Source: Alviniconcha marisindica
Taxonomy: Eukaryota; Mollusca; Gastropoda; Provannidae
Assembly: GCA_018857735.1 (NCBI GenBank)
Contig: JABMCL010001811.1
Coordinates: 1-64,000 of the forward strand
Length of the DNA stretch: 64,000 bases
Direction: 5' to 3'
Shown piece by piece: positions 1-10,045 of the stretch (position 1 is the first letter of the stretch; each line of letters begins with the position of its first letter). Below the pieces are notes generated by a model. The model made no database searches. It was given only the letters and a program-made list of their open reading frames with translations, and was not told the origin of the DNA. Both the position numbers and the translations under genes were made by a program.

Positions 1-830
1 GTTTACACTTGTCAACAAACACGAAGGTCCACGTGACACTTCCCGGTCACATTTGATTTGAATGGCGTCAAGGGAATCTTCTCTGCGAACATTGAAAGGT
101 ACGTCGAAATTATTGTTGTGAGGGTGACGTCCACCATTCTTGACGTCCGATCACAATTTTACACCGTTTATTTTATTAAATCCTAGTTAATAGTTTTTAG
201 ATGATCTTTTGTGTTCAGGTTAGAGCGCAGTAGGACGAAGTGTCGTTTTTAAGCAAAGGGGGAGATTTGCGGTGGCTGACGTTGTGCTAGTATCGCAATG
301 AAGAATTATATTGCAGCATGAGCTCTTGCTGTAATTTGGACGTCCGATCACCATGTGGCGTAAAACTAACTTCCAGTTGCACAGTGCAGACATTTGTGAA
401 ATATGACAGTTGCCATCCCAACATTGCATAGCGCTTCGTTTGACAAGATCGACCTGTGAAATCGGGGACGGCCAGTAATAACATAAAAAAATATATATAA
501 AAAATTACGAGGATTAAGTCGGTCGGACGTCAGGGTTACCCCAAAATTTGGTGCTGATGACATTTGACACCTTTTTGTTTAAGTTTTGTAAGGCTACTAA
601 GAGTCATTTACTGATGGTTTAGTAAGTACTCCTAGACTTTTTATTTAGCTTGTTTGGTTTTAGTTTAGGTTTGATACTTTTAATTTTATTGAATTATTCA
701 TTGTATTTTATGGATACATTATGTTTGTGGATAGGAATTTTTGTTGATGATGTTTCTCATGTTGGTTGTTAATTGTCTTATTATTTCAGACCAATAATTG
801 CTGACATGACCAGGAGTAGGACAAAATTGC
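1..830. other. Intergenic, no gene recognised
   Basis: AT-rich sequence with no coding stretch that resembles a known family. The 13-mer GACGTCCGATCAC occurs twice (about 142 and 339). The short minus-strand ORFs here have no recognisable domain and I treat them as chance. Confidence 0.5.
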
Positions 831-834
831 CCCT

Positions 835-1440
835 GCTATGAGTATGACCTTGATCATCAACTCCTCATTCAGTAGCAGCACTGTACCTGAAGATTGGAGA
901 ACCACACTTATCACACCTGTCTTTAAGAATGCTACCATTCAAAAAAGTTCTGACCAATTTCCTTCACAAGTGTCGTCTGCAACTAGTGCAAGATCCTCGC
1001 ATATTGTCATCAGTAGCATCATGCACTAAGACAACATCATCATAGCTCCTGAACAACATGGCTTCAGATGTGATTGCTCATGAATGTGAAACCCAACTCC
1101 TTGGCCTAATCACTAAAATCAGTGAACTCGCACATGACTTTCAGGCAGGGAAACTGGTAGACCTTGTGGGCTGGACTTCTCCAAGGCCTGCTTCACAAGT
1201 TGTCCCATTATGGGATCACCGGTAGAACAAACACATGGATCAAGAGCTTCCTGAGAGATCAACAAGCTGTCATGTTGATGGTATGAAGTCGAACTTTGTC
1301 CCATGGGACTCAGAGGTGCCTTGAGGCAGTGTTCTTGGCCCAGAATTGTTTGTCCTATACATCAGTGGCCTAGCTGCCACAACAGCCTACCTCCAGACTG
1401 AGACTGTTTGAAGATGACACCATCTGCCAGTGCCCCATCT
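835..1440 (+). pseudogene. LINE reverse-transcriptase fragment, family L-a
   Basis: The plus strand reads, across several frames, as the middle of a non-LTR retrotransposon polyprotein. It begins with a stretch of the form STVPEDWRTTLITPVF, followed by a reverse-transcriptase motif-A region (DFSKAFDKV-like, near 1170) and a piece with YGITG near 1212. Stops and frameshifts break it every few hundred bases, so it is dead. The same family appears better preserved at 61.6-62.8 kb on the plus strand. Assignment to the jockey/CR1 group of LINEs is by motif style only. Confidence 0.7.
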
Positions 1441-1503
1441 CCATCTCATACTTTTTTTCCGACCTACTGTGTCCTCTTTTCATGCACACCTTTTGGCACT
1501 TAG

Positions 1504-1506
<3 letters not shown>

Positions 1507-1570
<64 letters not shown>
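1507..1570. repeat. (TA)n microsatellite
   Basis: About 28 TA units, followed by a slightly interrupted TATTATATAT end. Confidence 0.95.
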
Positions 1571-2422
1571 TAGAGAGAGATGTGCCGCTCTTCATCAGTT
1601 GATCCCTTAGGTGGCCACAGCCAGGTCGTTGCTTACACTGCCACTCTAAGGGTCTGATACGGGAGGAAAAACAAAAACAAAACAACAAACCCTGTTGCAT
1701 TTTGCAATCTCCACTGTTTTTAAACCGTCTGCGGCTTGTTCTCCCCGGCTTTTGTGTTTGTGTGTAAATAAATGCATTAATCCGTGACGACCCGGTGAAA
1801 TGGTTCTATTTGCTTTACTATTGTGTAAAACTGTGTTCGACCCATGCTCGAATTTTCGCTTCAAAACCACGCCGTCCAGCCAGCAACCGAGCTTGCAAGC
1901 GAAGGTAAAACACAAGGCTGGGGAACGGCCGGAAACGAAGCTTTTTTTTATTTATCTCTAAACAAATCAAAAGTTATTAGTTGCAGCTTGAGAACCAATA
2001 TATGTGTACCATCCATGTAAAAGCAAATACTTTTGTTTAAGATACAAGTGTAAAAATTAATATTTTGTTTGAGTTCGGACCTAAAGCTTGTAAAAAAAGA
2101 AAAAGGCTTAATGAGGATAGCGGCGTTACCTCGCAACTGCAAATGGCGGTTGTGTACATAGACTACAGAGTACAGGCTCTACGCGAGTTCCGACCAAACA
2201 ATTTCTGGAATTTGAAGTTGAATAAAAACTGAGCGACGATCTCGCTGGAAAGGCAGCGCATGCATCCAGATGTACATGTTTAGAACTTCCCAAAACAGTT
2301 CGCCCATGTTTGACAGGCGTATCAGTTGACCGGCCGGCAGGGCCAGACCTTGTTTTGTTTAGTGCCAGACACTCTTGTTGTATGGACAAAAGGGCATCTG
2401 GAACCAGGATCCTAGTTCAGAG
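1571..2422. other. Intergenic, nothing recognised
   Basis: No ORF with a recognisable family and no strong repeat. Minus-strand ORFs at 1646-1915 and 2126-2389 show no known motif. Confidence 0.45.
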
Positions 2423-2470
2423 ATATGAAGGTTAAAGGGTCATGGCCCGAAACACATACAATACACTCGG

Positions 2471-2474
<4 letters not shown>
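2423..2474 (-). repeat. Dispersed repeat R1, short copy
   Basis: The reverse complement of this stretch matches the plus strand at about 9886-9940 nearly base for base, including CATGACCCTTTAACC. A third copy lies at about 35835-36145. It abuts the CA microsatellite that follows. Confidence 0.6.
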
Positions 2475-2801
<327 letters not shown>

Positions 2802-3076
2802 GACAGATGATGACGATGATGATGGTGTCTGTGTGTAGTATGTGTTTGTGTGTGCGGCGTGCCGGCCGGTTGTCCAGTGTGGATTCACTGTGCACCCCAG
2901 GCAAATCTTGTGACTTACATGCCGTAACTGATGAAGACAGCTAATTACACAGTGTAGGCCTACGAAAGACCTAAGAGCGACGCGGGCAGACTGCGTGCCG
3001 ACGGATCAATGCGGAAAAGGGACCCTGAATAGATCCCAACCAGTTAGAGTCTGGAAGAAAAACGGCAGAAGAGGAG

Positions 3077-3106
3077 GAGGTGGGGGGGGGGGGGGGGGGG
3101 GGGGGG
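3077..3106. repeat. Poly-G tract
   Basis: G-rich run of about 30 bases broken near its end by AT. Length in the assembly is probably unreliable. Confidence 0.85.
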
Positions 3107-3169
3107 ATGGGGGAAAGAAAGGTGGAACAAGTCTCGCAAAATTGTACTCACTGGCCTCACCAGCTGCCA

Positions 3170-3450
3170 AATGTAAACGAAGCGAAAACGACTAAGATAG
3201 TCCAGGAGGAACCACAGCACAGGGAGTCCTAGGCGTGATCAGGCAGGTAGGTGACCCTGTGTGCTGGCCTTGCATGCAGGCTAGTTCAAGTAGCGTGCTG
3301 CGCGAGGTCGAAGCAAAAGTATATATGTAAACGAAATGTGAACGAAAGTAAACGAAGAGAAAATGACTACCACAGTCCAGGAAGAGCCACAGCACAGCGA
3401 ATCCTAGACGTGTTGCGGCGACCCTGTGTACTGGCCTTGCATGCTCGCGT
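3170..3450. repeat. Diverged tandem duplication, about 175-bp period
   Basis: The stretch beginning near 3183 (ACTAAGATAGTCCAGG and the following CCACAGCACAG) recurs near 3358 with about 80-85 percent identity. Both copies run into a shared GACCCTGTGTnCTGGCC segment. No coding function seen. Confidence 0.65.
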
Positions 3451-3795
3451 ACCGCGCGCACTCAAAGCAGCCGAATGACGGAGAGACGGCCTGCACTGCA
3501 TAGCAGCCACGTCACCACGGCAACCAGAACAGGAGATCGATGTTGTAGGCTACTGGACCAACCAGAGACACTGCGCTACAGGGACTGCCAACTCGCTGCG
3601 AGCCTAAACGGAGTGGCCGCGCGAGCGGGCTACAATCAAACAGGCAAGCGAAACTTCCGTGCAGTGACCGGCTATAGCCGGAGTGTTTGACATGATACAT
3701 CTGCACCGTCATTCCACCGTAATTTTATTCTTTAACGTTCCGGTTAGTCCACGTTCACTAGCTAGTCGGCCGCCACGATGTGTGTGTGGAGGAGG

Positions 3796-3960
3796 GTGGG
3801 GGGGGGGGGGGGGGGGGTGGGGGGGGGGGGGGGAAGGGGGGGGGCGGGGGGGTCTTGTTTAGCTCACGCGAGTAATGTATAAAGGAGGGGGAGGGGGGGG
3901 CGGGGGGGGGGGGGGGGGGCGGGGGGTCTTGTTTAGCTCACGCGAGTAATGTATAAATCA
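3796..3960. repeat. G-rich tracts with a duplicated 34-bp unit
   Basis: Two long G-rich runs (about 3796-3852 and 3885-3926) are each followed by the same stretch starting TCTTGTTTAGCTCACGCG and ending GTAATGTATAAA. A local duplication of poly-G plus flank is the simplest reading. Confidence 0.8.
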
Positions 3961-3982
3961 CTGAGAAGGGAATATGGGCTAT

Positions 3983-3983
<1 letters not shown>

Positions 3984-4018
<35 letters not shown>
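3984..4018. repeat. (GT)n microsatellite
   Basis: About 17 GT units. Confidence 0.95.
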
Positions 4019-4019
<1 letters not shown>

Positions 4020-4021
<2 letters not shown>

Positions 4022-6586
4022 CATTTTCCCCCCGAACAGAGCCAGTTTAAACATATCCGGAAGAATAAATTCAAAATAAAACAACACGATCTCAAGCTAA
4101 TCTGCTTCTCACAATCTGCTTCTTTTACGTATTTGCAGCTGATGTGTTTTTGTTATTTTCAGAACGCCGGCAGTCAATTCAGTCAATTTTTCCTCACAAA
4201 AGAGATTGCTTTGCAGGATGCCGGTTTCCAAAATAACTTAATTTCAATCAGAAAACTAAACGAGTCAAAAAAGTTGAAACATTTGAAAAGGTGAGTTTTC
4301 TGTCATGTACTGTTCTTTTTTTGTTCTTTCTTTTTTTCTTTTAATTTTTCTTTTCATTTCATTTCACTGCATGGTAAAAAGTTAGTTTGTAAACTGGAAC
4401 GTTTTACCGAATGTCTTTTTAAAAATAAGTTTTATCAATACGAGTACACGCTGGCATAATGAGTTAAACTATAACTTACTCATATGATCTTATGCGAGAA
4501 TTCTACTGACATCCAGTAGAATTCTCGCAAACGATTTTTAAAAAAGAAAAGAAAATCCTCGCTTTCCAACATTCCTGTGACTTGAACTGAGGTCAGGGCA
4601 AGGCAACAGTACAATATGCAGGAATCTTTATGCATAATTTAAAGAAGTTGCTGAAACAGAAGGAAAAAATGCCGAAGTAAATATGAGGTGCCTTCGTCGG
4701 AATGGGTTTAGACTGCTGCAGAAAAGGCACCATTGACGCAGTGTAGTTAACACTGTCACAGTTGAAGAGTTGTCACTGTGCACTTTTTCTCTCTCGTCAA
4801 ACGCGTTGCCTTTCTTCCTCAAACTATTATCATCTCCCAACCTGGACGCACTGTTCAAGGCTAACCTGTCGGAAGTGGTACGGAAATAAGCTTACACACT
4901 TCCCGTTTCTCAGCGGCTACATACTGTCGTATCCTTAACTTTGGCTGAGCAATTCAAACCGAGATTTTGACATACTGCTATTGACGATTCAGTCGGATTT
5001 ATTTGCCTTGATTACACGCATTTATTTTCAAAGTATTATCTCTCTTCAAATGTGCACTTGAAATTTTGCATTCAAAATAAGGACTACAACGTGAGACAGG
5101 CATATTTTATATTCCCATTGCAACGTGCGGACTACGACTAACAATGCAGATATAGACAACATTATGAGGACCTGAGTAAATAGACTCCACAACAGACAGT
5201 AAAGATCTGGCCATCGATTTGCAATTGCAATGAACTGCATACAAAATGAACAGCATTTGCAAATCTTAATAATTAAGACTACTTACCATACGACTGTCTA
5301 ATACTGCTCAGACTTGTAGTGAATCACTGATAACACATTAAAATACGGATTAAAACCACAGCGGATGCATTAAGAAAACCTTGAAACACTTGCTTGCACC
5401 ACTCTGCAAGCACATGTTCACATGCCCACATCCACATTTATCAACAACAACAAGGCTCTTGTAAGATGGCACTTGGAGTGACCAATAATACAAATTCACA
5501 GTAGTCTATCATTGTAGCAGACAACTTCCACATATGGCAGCTGATAGTCTAGCCACCTCTCTATAAAGCATTGCGACTTAGCAATATGTTACACTTTACA
5601 CATGACTGTCTTGCATGTTCCTTGTAATGAGAAATCTATTGACTGGATGTTTGCTTAAATTGCAAGTAAATTCACATACTAGGCCTAGCCTAGTACCACA
5701 CATCCTACAGTATTGGATTGAGGTTGACACATCATAGTGTTACTGTAATTCTCCTGCTGCTGACCACATCCTAAGTCAAAATACATCACTCAGTTTGGCC
5801 TTCCAACATGACATTATTCATAGCAGCAACATAACCGATTAAACAAAACAACCTGAACAAGTGGCGGTGATTATCGCATACATAGTATCATACATCAAAG
5901 CATAATCAACACAACAATTGAACAAACGGCAATTCAGCTTACTGGCAAAGTGGAACACCAACTGGAAGATGGCTACCACCGGCTGCACTTGCCTATTATC
6001 TATGCTAGCGGGGCGGACTGCAAGGACAGCACTGTCCAACGAAATCTGTGCAGGCTGTCCGAGGTACTTCAAATTACTATCTTGTGTTATTTTGAACTTT
6101 TAATCCGGCCCAAACTCAAAAAGTACTAAACGCATTTTAAAGTGGTTTAAAATGCCCAAAACTGTGGACTATTATTTTTCTACTTATCAAAAATTAGCAT
6201 TGTTACCTAGTGTATCAAATGAAGCTAAAATAAGATTAACTCCGCGAACTCAGCCGTGGAACCGAATTAGCAGCAATTAACCTCAAATTAATTAATTACA
6301 ACACGACCTATACCCCTAAACACTAATATAGATTTGAAACCAGGGCCCTAAAATACACCAAACATTCGCTATATATGCGGTCCTCCTACTTATCTACCTA
6401 AAAATCAAGAAATAAGATGGGGTCACAAACACAAACGCCAAATCCGGCGCCAGACTCAAAGTTCTGCAACCGATTATATCTGCAAATTAAATCCATCTAA
6501 TCTAAGTCCGCTTCCTACTAATATGAATTATTTTGAAAGTGTACATCACAAATACTAGCTATAAATATATAAAATCCTTGCACCAG
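4020..6586. other. Intergenic, no gene recognised
   Basis: No family-level coding match on either strand. The largest ORF (3974-4294 plus) starts in the GT repeat and has no domain. The only marked structure is the perfect hairpin at 4493-4529, listed separately. Confidence 0.45.
4493..4529. repeat. Perfect 16-bp-arm hairpin
   Basis: TGCGAGAATTCTACTG at 4493-4508 is followed by a 5-nt loop (ACATC) and its exact reverse complement at 4514-4529. Neither strand has a T tract suggesting a terminator. A short-loop perfect palindrome like this fits a template-switch event. Confidence 0.9.
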
Positions 6587-7553
6587 TTACTGAACCTTTG
6601 AACTTAAACAGAAATAAACAGTAAAATAAACAGAATCTGAGTTGGAAAGATCTTCTATTGGAGAATCGTCAGAGTATTTTATGTTTGGTGTTGTGCCAGT
6701 GCCTGTGCAGTCATTTGTATAGACTGTAGAAAGAATAGGAGACAGGACAGTTCCTTGTGGAGAGCCGGTGGAAATAGAGCGGGAAGTGCAGCTTGGTGAC
6801 GAACTGTCTGAGAACGGTTGACAAAAAAGTCGACAATCTAGAGACAATCTAGAGTCTTGGGTTAACGTCGAGTTTCAAAAGTTTGCTTGCCATGTGGTGT
6901 GGTTGTATATACCACACAATCACACCACATAGCAAGCAAACTTCTACGATGTAGGCAGAAGAAAAGTCGATGAAGAGAATTCGGACAAATGAACTTGGTT
7001 TTTCAAGATGAGTATATGCATTGTGAAAAAGTGCTCGAACGCAAGCTGGTATAGGTCTAAATGGGGCTTCGTGTGTTCCATGAGTTGTCAGAGATGTCAG
7101 AGCAATCGGACAATAATCGTTTAAACAAGAAGGATTTCGTTTTTTTGTTTTGTTTTGAACAGGACAGATTGCAAAGGTTTTCCAAGTAAAGGGTATAGTG
7201 TTTCCTTTCAGAGACCACGTAAATAACTGACTGAATACAACAGAAAGCTGGGAAGCGCACAATTTCAAAAGTCTTCCACAGATGTTGTCAGGACCAATTG
7301 GTTTCCTGGTGTTAAGCTTCAGAAAAACGCCCTCAAAGATCTTGGCATCAACCTCAAAATCAAGATCTTCAACAACATTCACCACCTTTCCCTGTAGTTC
7401 AGTTCTGAAGTCTTGAGTGTCAAATCAACAACAAAAGTCATTCAATTCATCTGAGAGCTTCTTTTGTTTATCACCTGGCTTGTTTGAACTTTTTAATTTA
7501 GGCTTGGAGTGTCCAGCTATTGTTTTAAGACCCTTCCATGCGTCACGCATATT
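6587..7553 (-). pseudogene. LINE reverse-transcriptase fragment, family L-b
   Basis: Minus-strand frames give, in order, a linker with RDAWKGLKTI (7500s), a palm start with RKPIGPDNICGRLLK (about 7300), then motif A as FIDFSSAY (about 6960). These are followed by a GSPQGTVLSPIL block (about 6760) and YSDDS (about 6680) in place of the usual YADD. This order is that of a non-LTR reverse transcriptase. The reading frame changes at least twice, and a local inverted duplication at 6879-6943 interrupts motif A, so the copy is dead. It abuts an unrelated LINE (L-c) near 7553. Confidence 0.8.
6879..6943. repeat. Inverted duplication inside the L-b LINE
   Basis: 27-bp arms (6879-6905 and 6917-6943) pair with two mismatches around an 11-nt centre. 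The coding sense resumes on both sides (FSSAY before, IQPHHMASKL after), so one arm is an inverted extra copy of neighbouring LINE sequence. Confidence 0.85.
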
Positions 7554-8110
7554 GCCAGAAGAGCGGAGAGAGCGGCAAGGACTGTAAAGGTGTAATAGTT
7601 CAGAAAGATAAGAGGGAGCGGAACCTGTGATTGCGTTGATCATAGTTCAGGAGCTGTGTGAGAGTCGAGGTGGCCATCCTGGGCTGTCCGTCCTAACGAG
7701 CCTTCTGGTTTTCGTGGACGTAAAGCAATATTGAACCATGCTCACGCATTAGTCTCAACTCGTCCATAATATGTCAACCGACATCCGAGGACATTAAGCA
7801 ACACAACCGAACCGAACCTGATTGCGTTGTAACACAAGTAAGCAGTTTTGTATTTTATTCGTTCAGAAAATGGGAGCCAGTGGAGTTGCTGTAGGAGAGG
7901 TATGCAGTTTTGATGGCGTGGCGCTCTCAGAAGGAGGCGTGCAGCAGTATTTTGGACTTTCTGCATCGGTTGAATTACAGAGTTGAGAGTGCCCATGAGA
8001 AGAGAATAGGCCGTTTGCCACGGAGCCGCGACCTTGACCTTGGCTTCGCACTTCGGGCAGCGACGCGTAGTTTGTACTATCGACTTAGTGTCAGGATGGT
8101 CAGTTAGCAT
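7554..8110 (-). pseudogene. LINE C-terminal fragment, family L-c, split by a SINE
   Basis: Minus-strand frames show the post-RT region typical of L2/CR1-like LINEs: LLMGTLNSVIQPMQKVQN and LLQQLHWLPFSERIKYK between 7860 and 8050, then GSAPSYLSELLHLYSP at 7560-7620. The two parts are separated by SINE-B at 7639-7818 with an 11-bp target duplication. Removing that insert rejoins the two parts in the expected order. Related copies lie at 19.26, 24.9-25.8 and 46.2-47.8 kb. Confidence 0.8.
7639..7818 (+). mobile_element. SINE-B copy 1
   Basis: A 180-bp insert starting ATCATAGTTCAGGAGCTGTG and ending after GAGGACATTAAGCAACAC plus an ACCGA-rich tail. It is flanked by TGATTGCGTTG at both 7628-7638 and 7819-7829. 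It interrupts the L-c LINE. At least six other copies lie in this window (8.6, 23.1, 27.9, 28.1, 35.9 and 63.3 kb). The family has a variable simple-sequence 3' tail, which sets the orientation. No clear Pol III A/B box was found. Confidence 0.88.
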
Positions 8111-8320
8111 TGTACATAGGGCGTATTCAACAATGAGTCAAGGCATTAAGAGGCCGTTTTGTCTAGATGCCCACAGGGTAACTGACGTACCAGCATTTCC
8201 ATTCAATCCTTTGAGAATGAAGCCCTAAAACTGCTGATCGTGCCTCAGACATCGGGAAGCTTAAAAGTTTGACATCTTCTTTTTTGTCTCCCCCCCCCCC
8301 TTCTCTCTCCTTATTTTTTT

Positions 8321-9203
8321 GTAGGGGTGTCCACAGGGTAACCGACTTGATTAAGCAAATCGCTAATCAGGACGACCGATGACAAAGCATCGGGATGTAA
8401 ACAAATGCAGACGAAAAGAGAAATGCAAAATGGCTGCCCAAATCAGGCAAGCTAACAAACGGGTACGAAAGGGCCAATAAGCCAAAAATTAAAAAGAAGA
8501 AACGCACGCAAGAGGCAAGAACTGTCTGCGTGCAACTGGACAAAGGCTGAACACACGTAATCCGTGTACACGATACAACCCACTTAGCAGTGACAACAAC
8601 AGTGCGAGGCAACTGACGCTCATGAAGAAAGTTGGTAGGTAGGTAGTGTTGCTTAATGTCCTCAGATGTCAGTTGACATATTAGGGACAAGCTGAGACCA
8701 ATGCCGAAGCATGGTTCAATATAGCTTTACGTCCACGGAAACCAGAAGGCTCGTTAGGACGGACAGCCCAGGACGGCCACCTCGACTCTCACACAGCTCC
8801 TGAACTATGACACGAAGAAAGAATGAGCGGTTTCGTTAAATATCGAGACTACCCCCCTCATTCGTACATCGTAAATGAACGATATATCTCGAGAAACAAA
8901 AGAGCAAGCCAAGAGAAAAAAACAGTCAATGGCAAGAACGGTCACTAGCCTAACCCCAAACCTAACCCAGGGAGGCCACAAAATCGCTAGTCTATTGAAC
9001 TAGAACGAACAAAACTTTTTCATCTTTACATATGATAAAACAAACAAGGATAAATTGGGAAATAAAATAAAACACCCAATAAAAGGCAGGCTCCCTGATG
9101 AGGTCTAGCCTGTTGTGAAAGCTAGTCGTAAACACAACGAAAAAGACCAAAACGCCACGCACCTAACTAGGCTCGAGAAAGATGAAATAAAAAAAATTAA
9201 AAG

Positions 9204-9263
<60 letters not shown>

Positions 9264-9373
9264 GGGGGGGAGAATAAATAAAGGCCCATCTACTGGCAAC
9301 GGCGTCGGATGTTCATCCTTGGAGATTCGAACCGGAAATTTTTCAAAGTCGGCTACCCTGTGGACACCCCTAC
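8321..9373. mobile_element. TIR-bearing non-autonomous DNA transposon
   Basis: The ends form 26-bp inverted repeats (8321-8346 and 9348-9373, one mismatch; core GTCCACAGGGTAACCGAC). The insertion flanks could share TA. The interior holds no transposase. Without the SINE at 8632-8813 the element is about 870 bp. Its interior (about 8385-9320) matches, in inverse orientation, the plus strand at about 58080-58850, including AAGGCAGGCTCCCTGATGAG. A G run of about 58 bases at 9205-9262 lies inside. Confidence 0.72.
8632..8813 (-). mobile_element. SINE-B copy 2, inside the TIR element
   Basis: Minus-strand SINE-B with a (TACC)n tail at the low-coordinate end. GAAGAAAG occurs on both sides (8624-8631 and 8814-8821) as a target duplication. 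The homologous region at 58.5 kb lacks the SINE, giving an approximate empty-site comparison. Confidence 0.88.
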
Positions 9374-9738
9374 GGCACATCACTGTTTTGTTCATACGGC
9401 ATTGTTGTCTATGAGGCTCATCGGATTTCTCCGCTTTTATTTTAACCGCCTGAAATTAAGTTCACAATGAAAAAGAAATGCAATTTATGCATAATTCTAA
9501 TAGGGTGTTCTACAAATAAGGAGCTTCAACCTTGGAGATTCGAACTGAAAAATTTTCCAGGTCGGTTACCCTGTGGACACCCCTACCGCGCATGGGTGAG
9601 TGCACTGTTTTGTTCATACGGCATTGTTGTCTATGAAGCTCATCGGATTTCTCCGCTTTTATCTTAACCTCCTGAATATTAAGTTCGCAATGAAAAAGAA
9701 ATTCAGTTTATGCATAATTCTAATGGGGTGTTCTATTT
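9317..9738 (+). repeat. Tandem duplication carrying the transposon right end
   Basis: Two units of about 211 bp (9317-9528 and 9529-9738) share CCTTGGAGATTCGAAC, the transposon terminal repeat, and a tail ending in GCATAATTCTAATnGGGTGTTC. In the second unit the 26-bp terminal repeat (9561-9586) is an exact reverse complement of the left end at 8321. Confidence 0.8.
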
Positions 9739-9885
9739 CAACATATGCACACATATATAATAATGCTACTATTATATGATTAATAAACAGGATTACTGTA
9801 TCAAAGGGTTGAATGTTTCGTTTATAACCGAGCAACATGTCTTCACGGTTAACTTTAGTTTGATCTCAAAATTAAGATAATGTAA

Positions 9886-10020
9886 CCGAGTGTACTGTGT
9901 GTGTTTCGGGCTATGACCCTTTAACCTTTCTTTCCTGTCCATATTCTTTTTTGATTGGGTGGGAGTTTTATGGCCCTAATATTCTCATGTTAAAACTTGT
10001 GCGTTGGGCCCGCCGCGTGT
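9886..10020 (+). repeat. Dispersed repeat R1
   Basis: Contains CATGACCCTTTAACC-like sequence, then GGGTGGGAGTTTTATGGCCC and TGGGCCCGCCGCG. The same order occurs at 35835-36145, interrupted there by a SINE. It may be untranslated retroelement sequence, but its class is unknown. Confidence 0.7.
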
Positions 10021-10045
10021 ATCCCCTCGATAGAGGTGGACTAAT

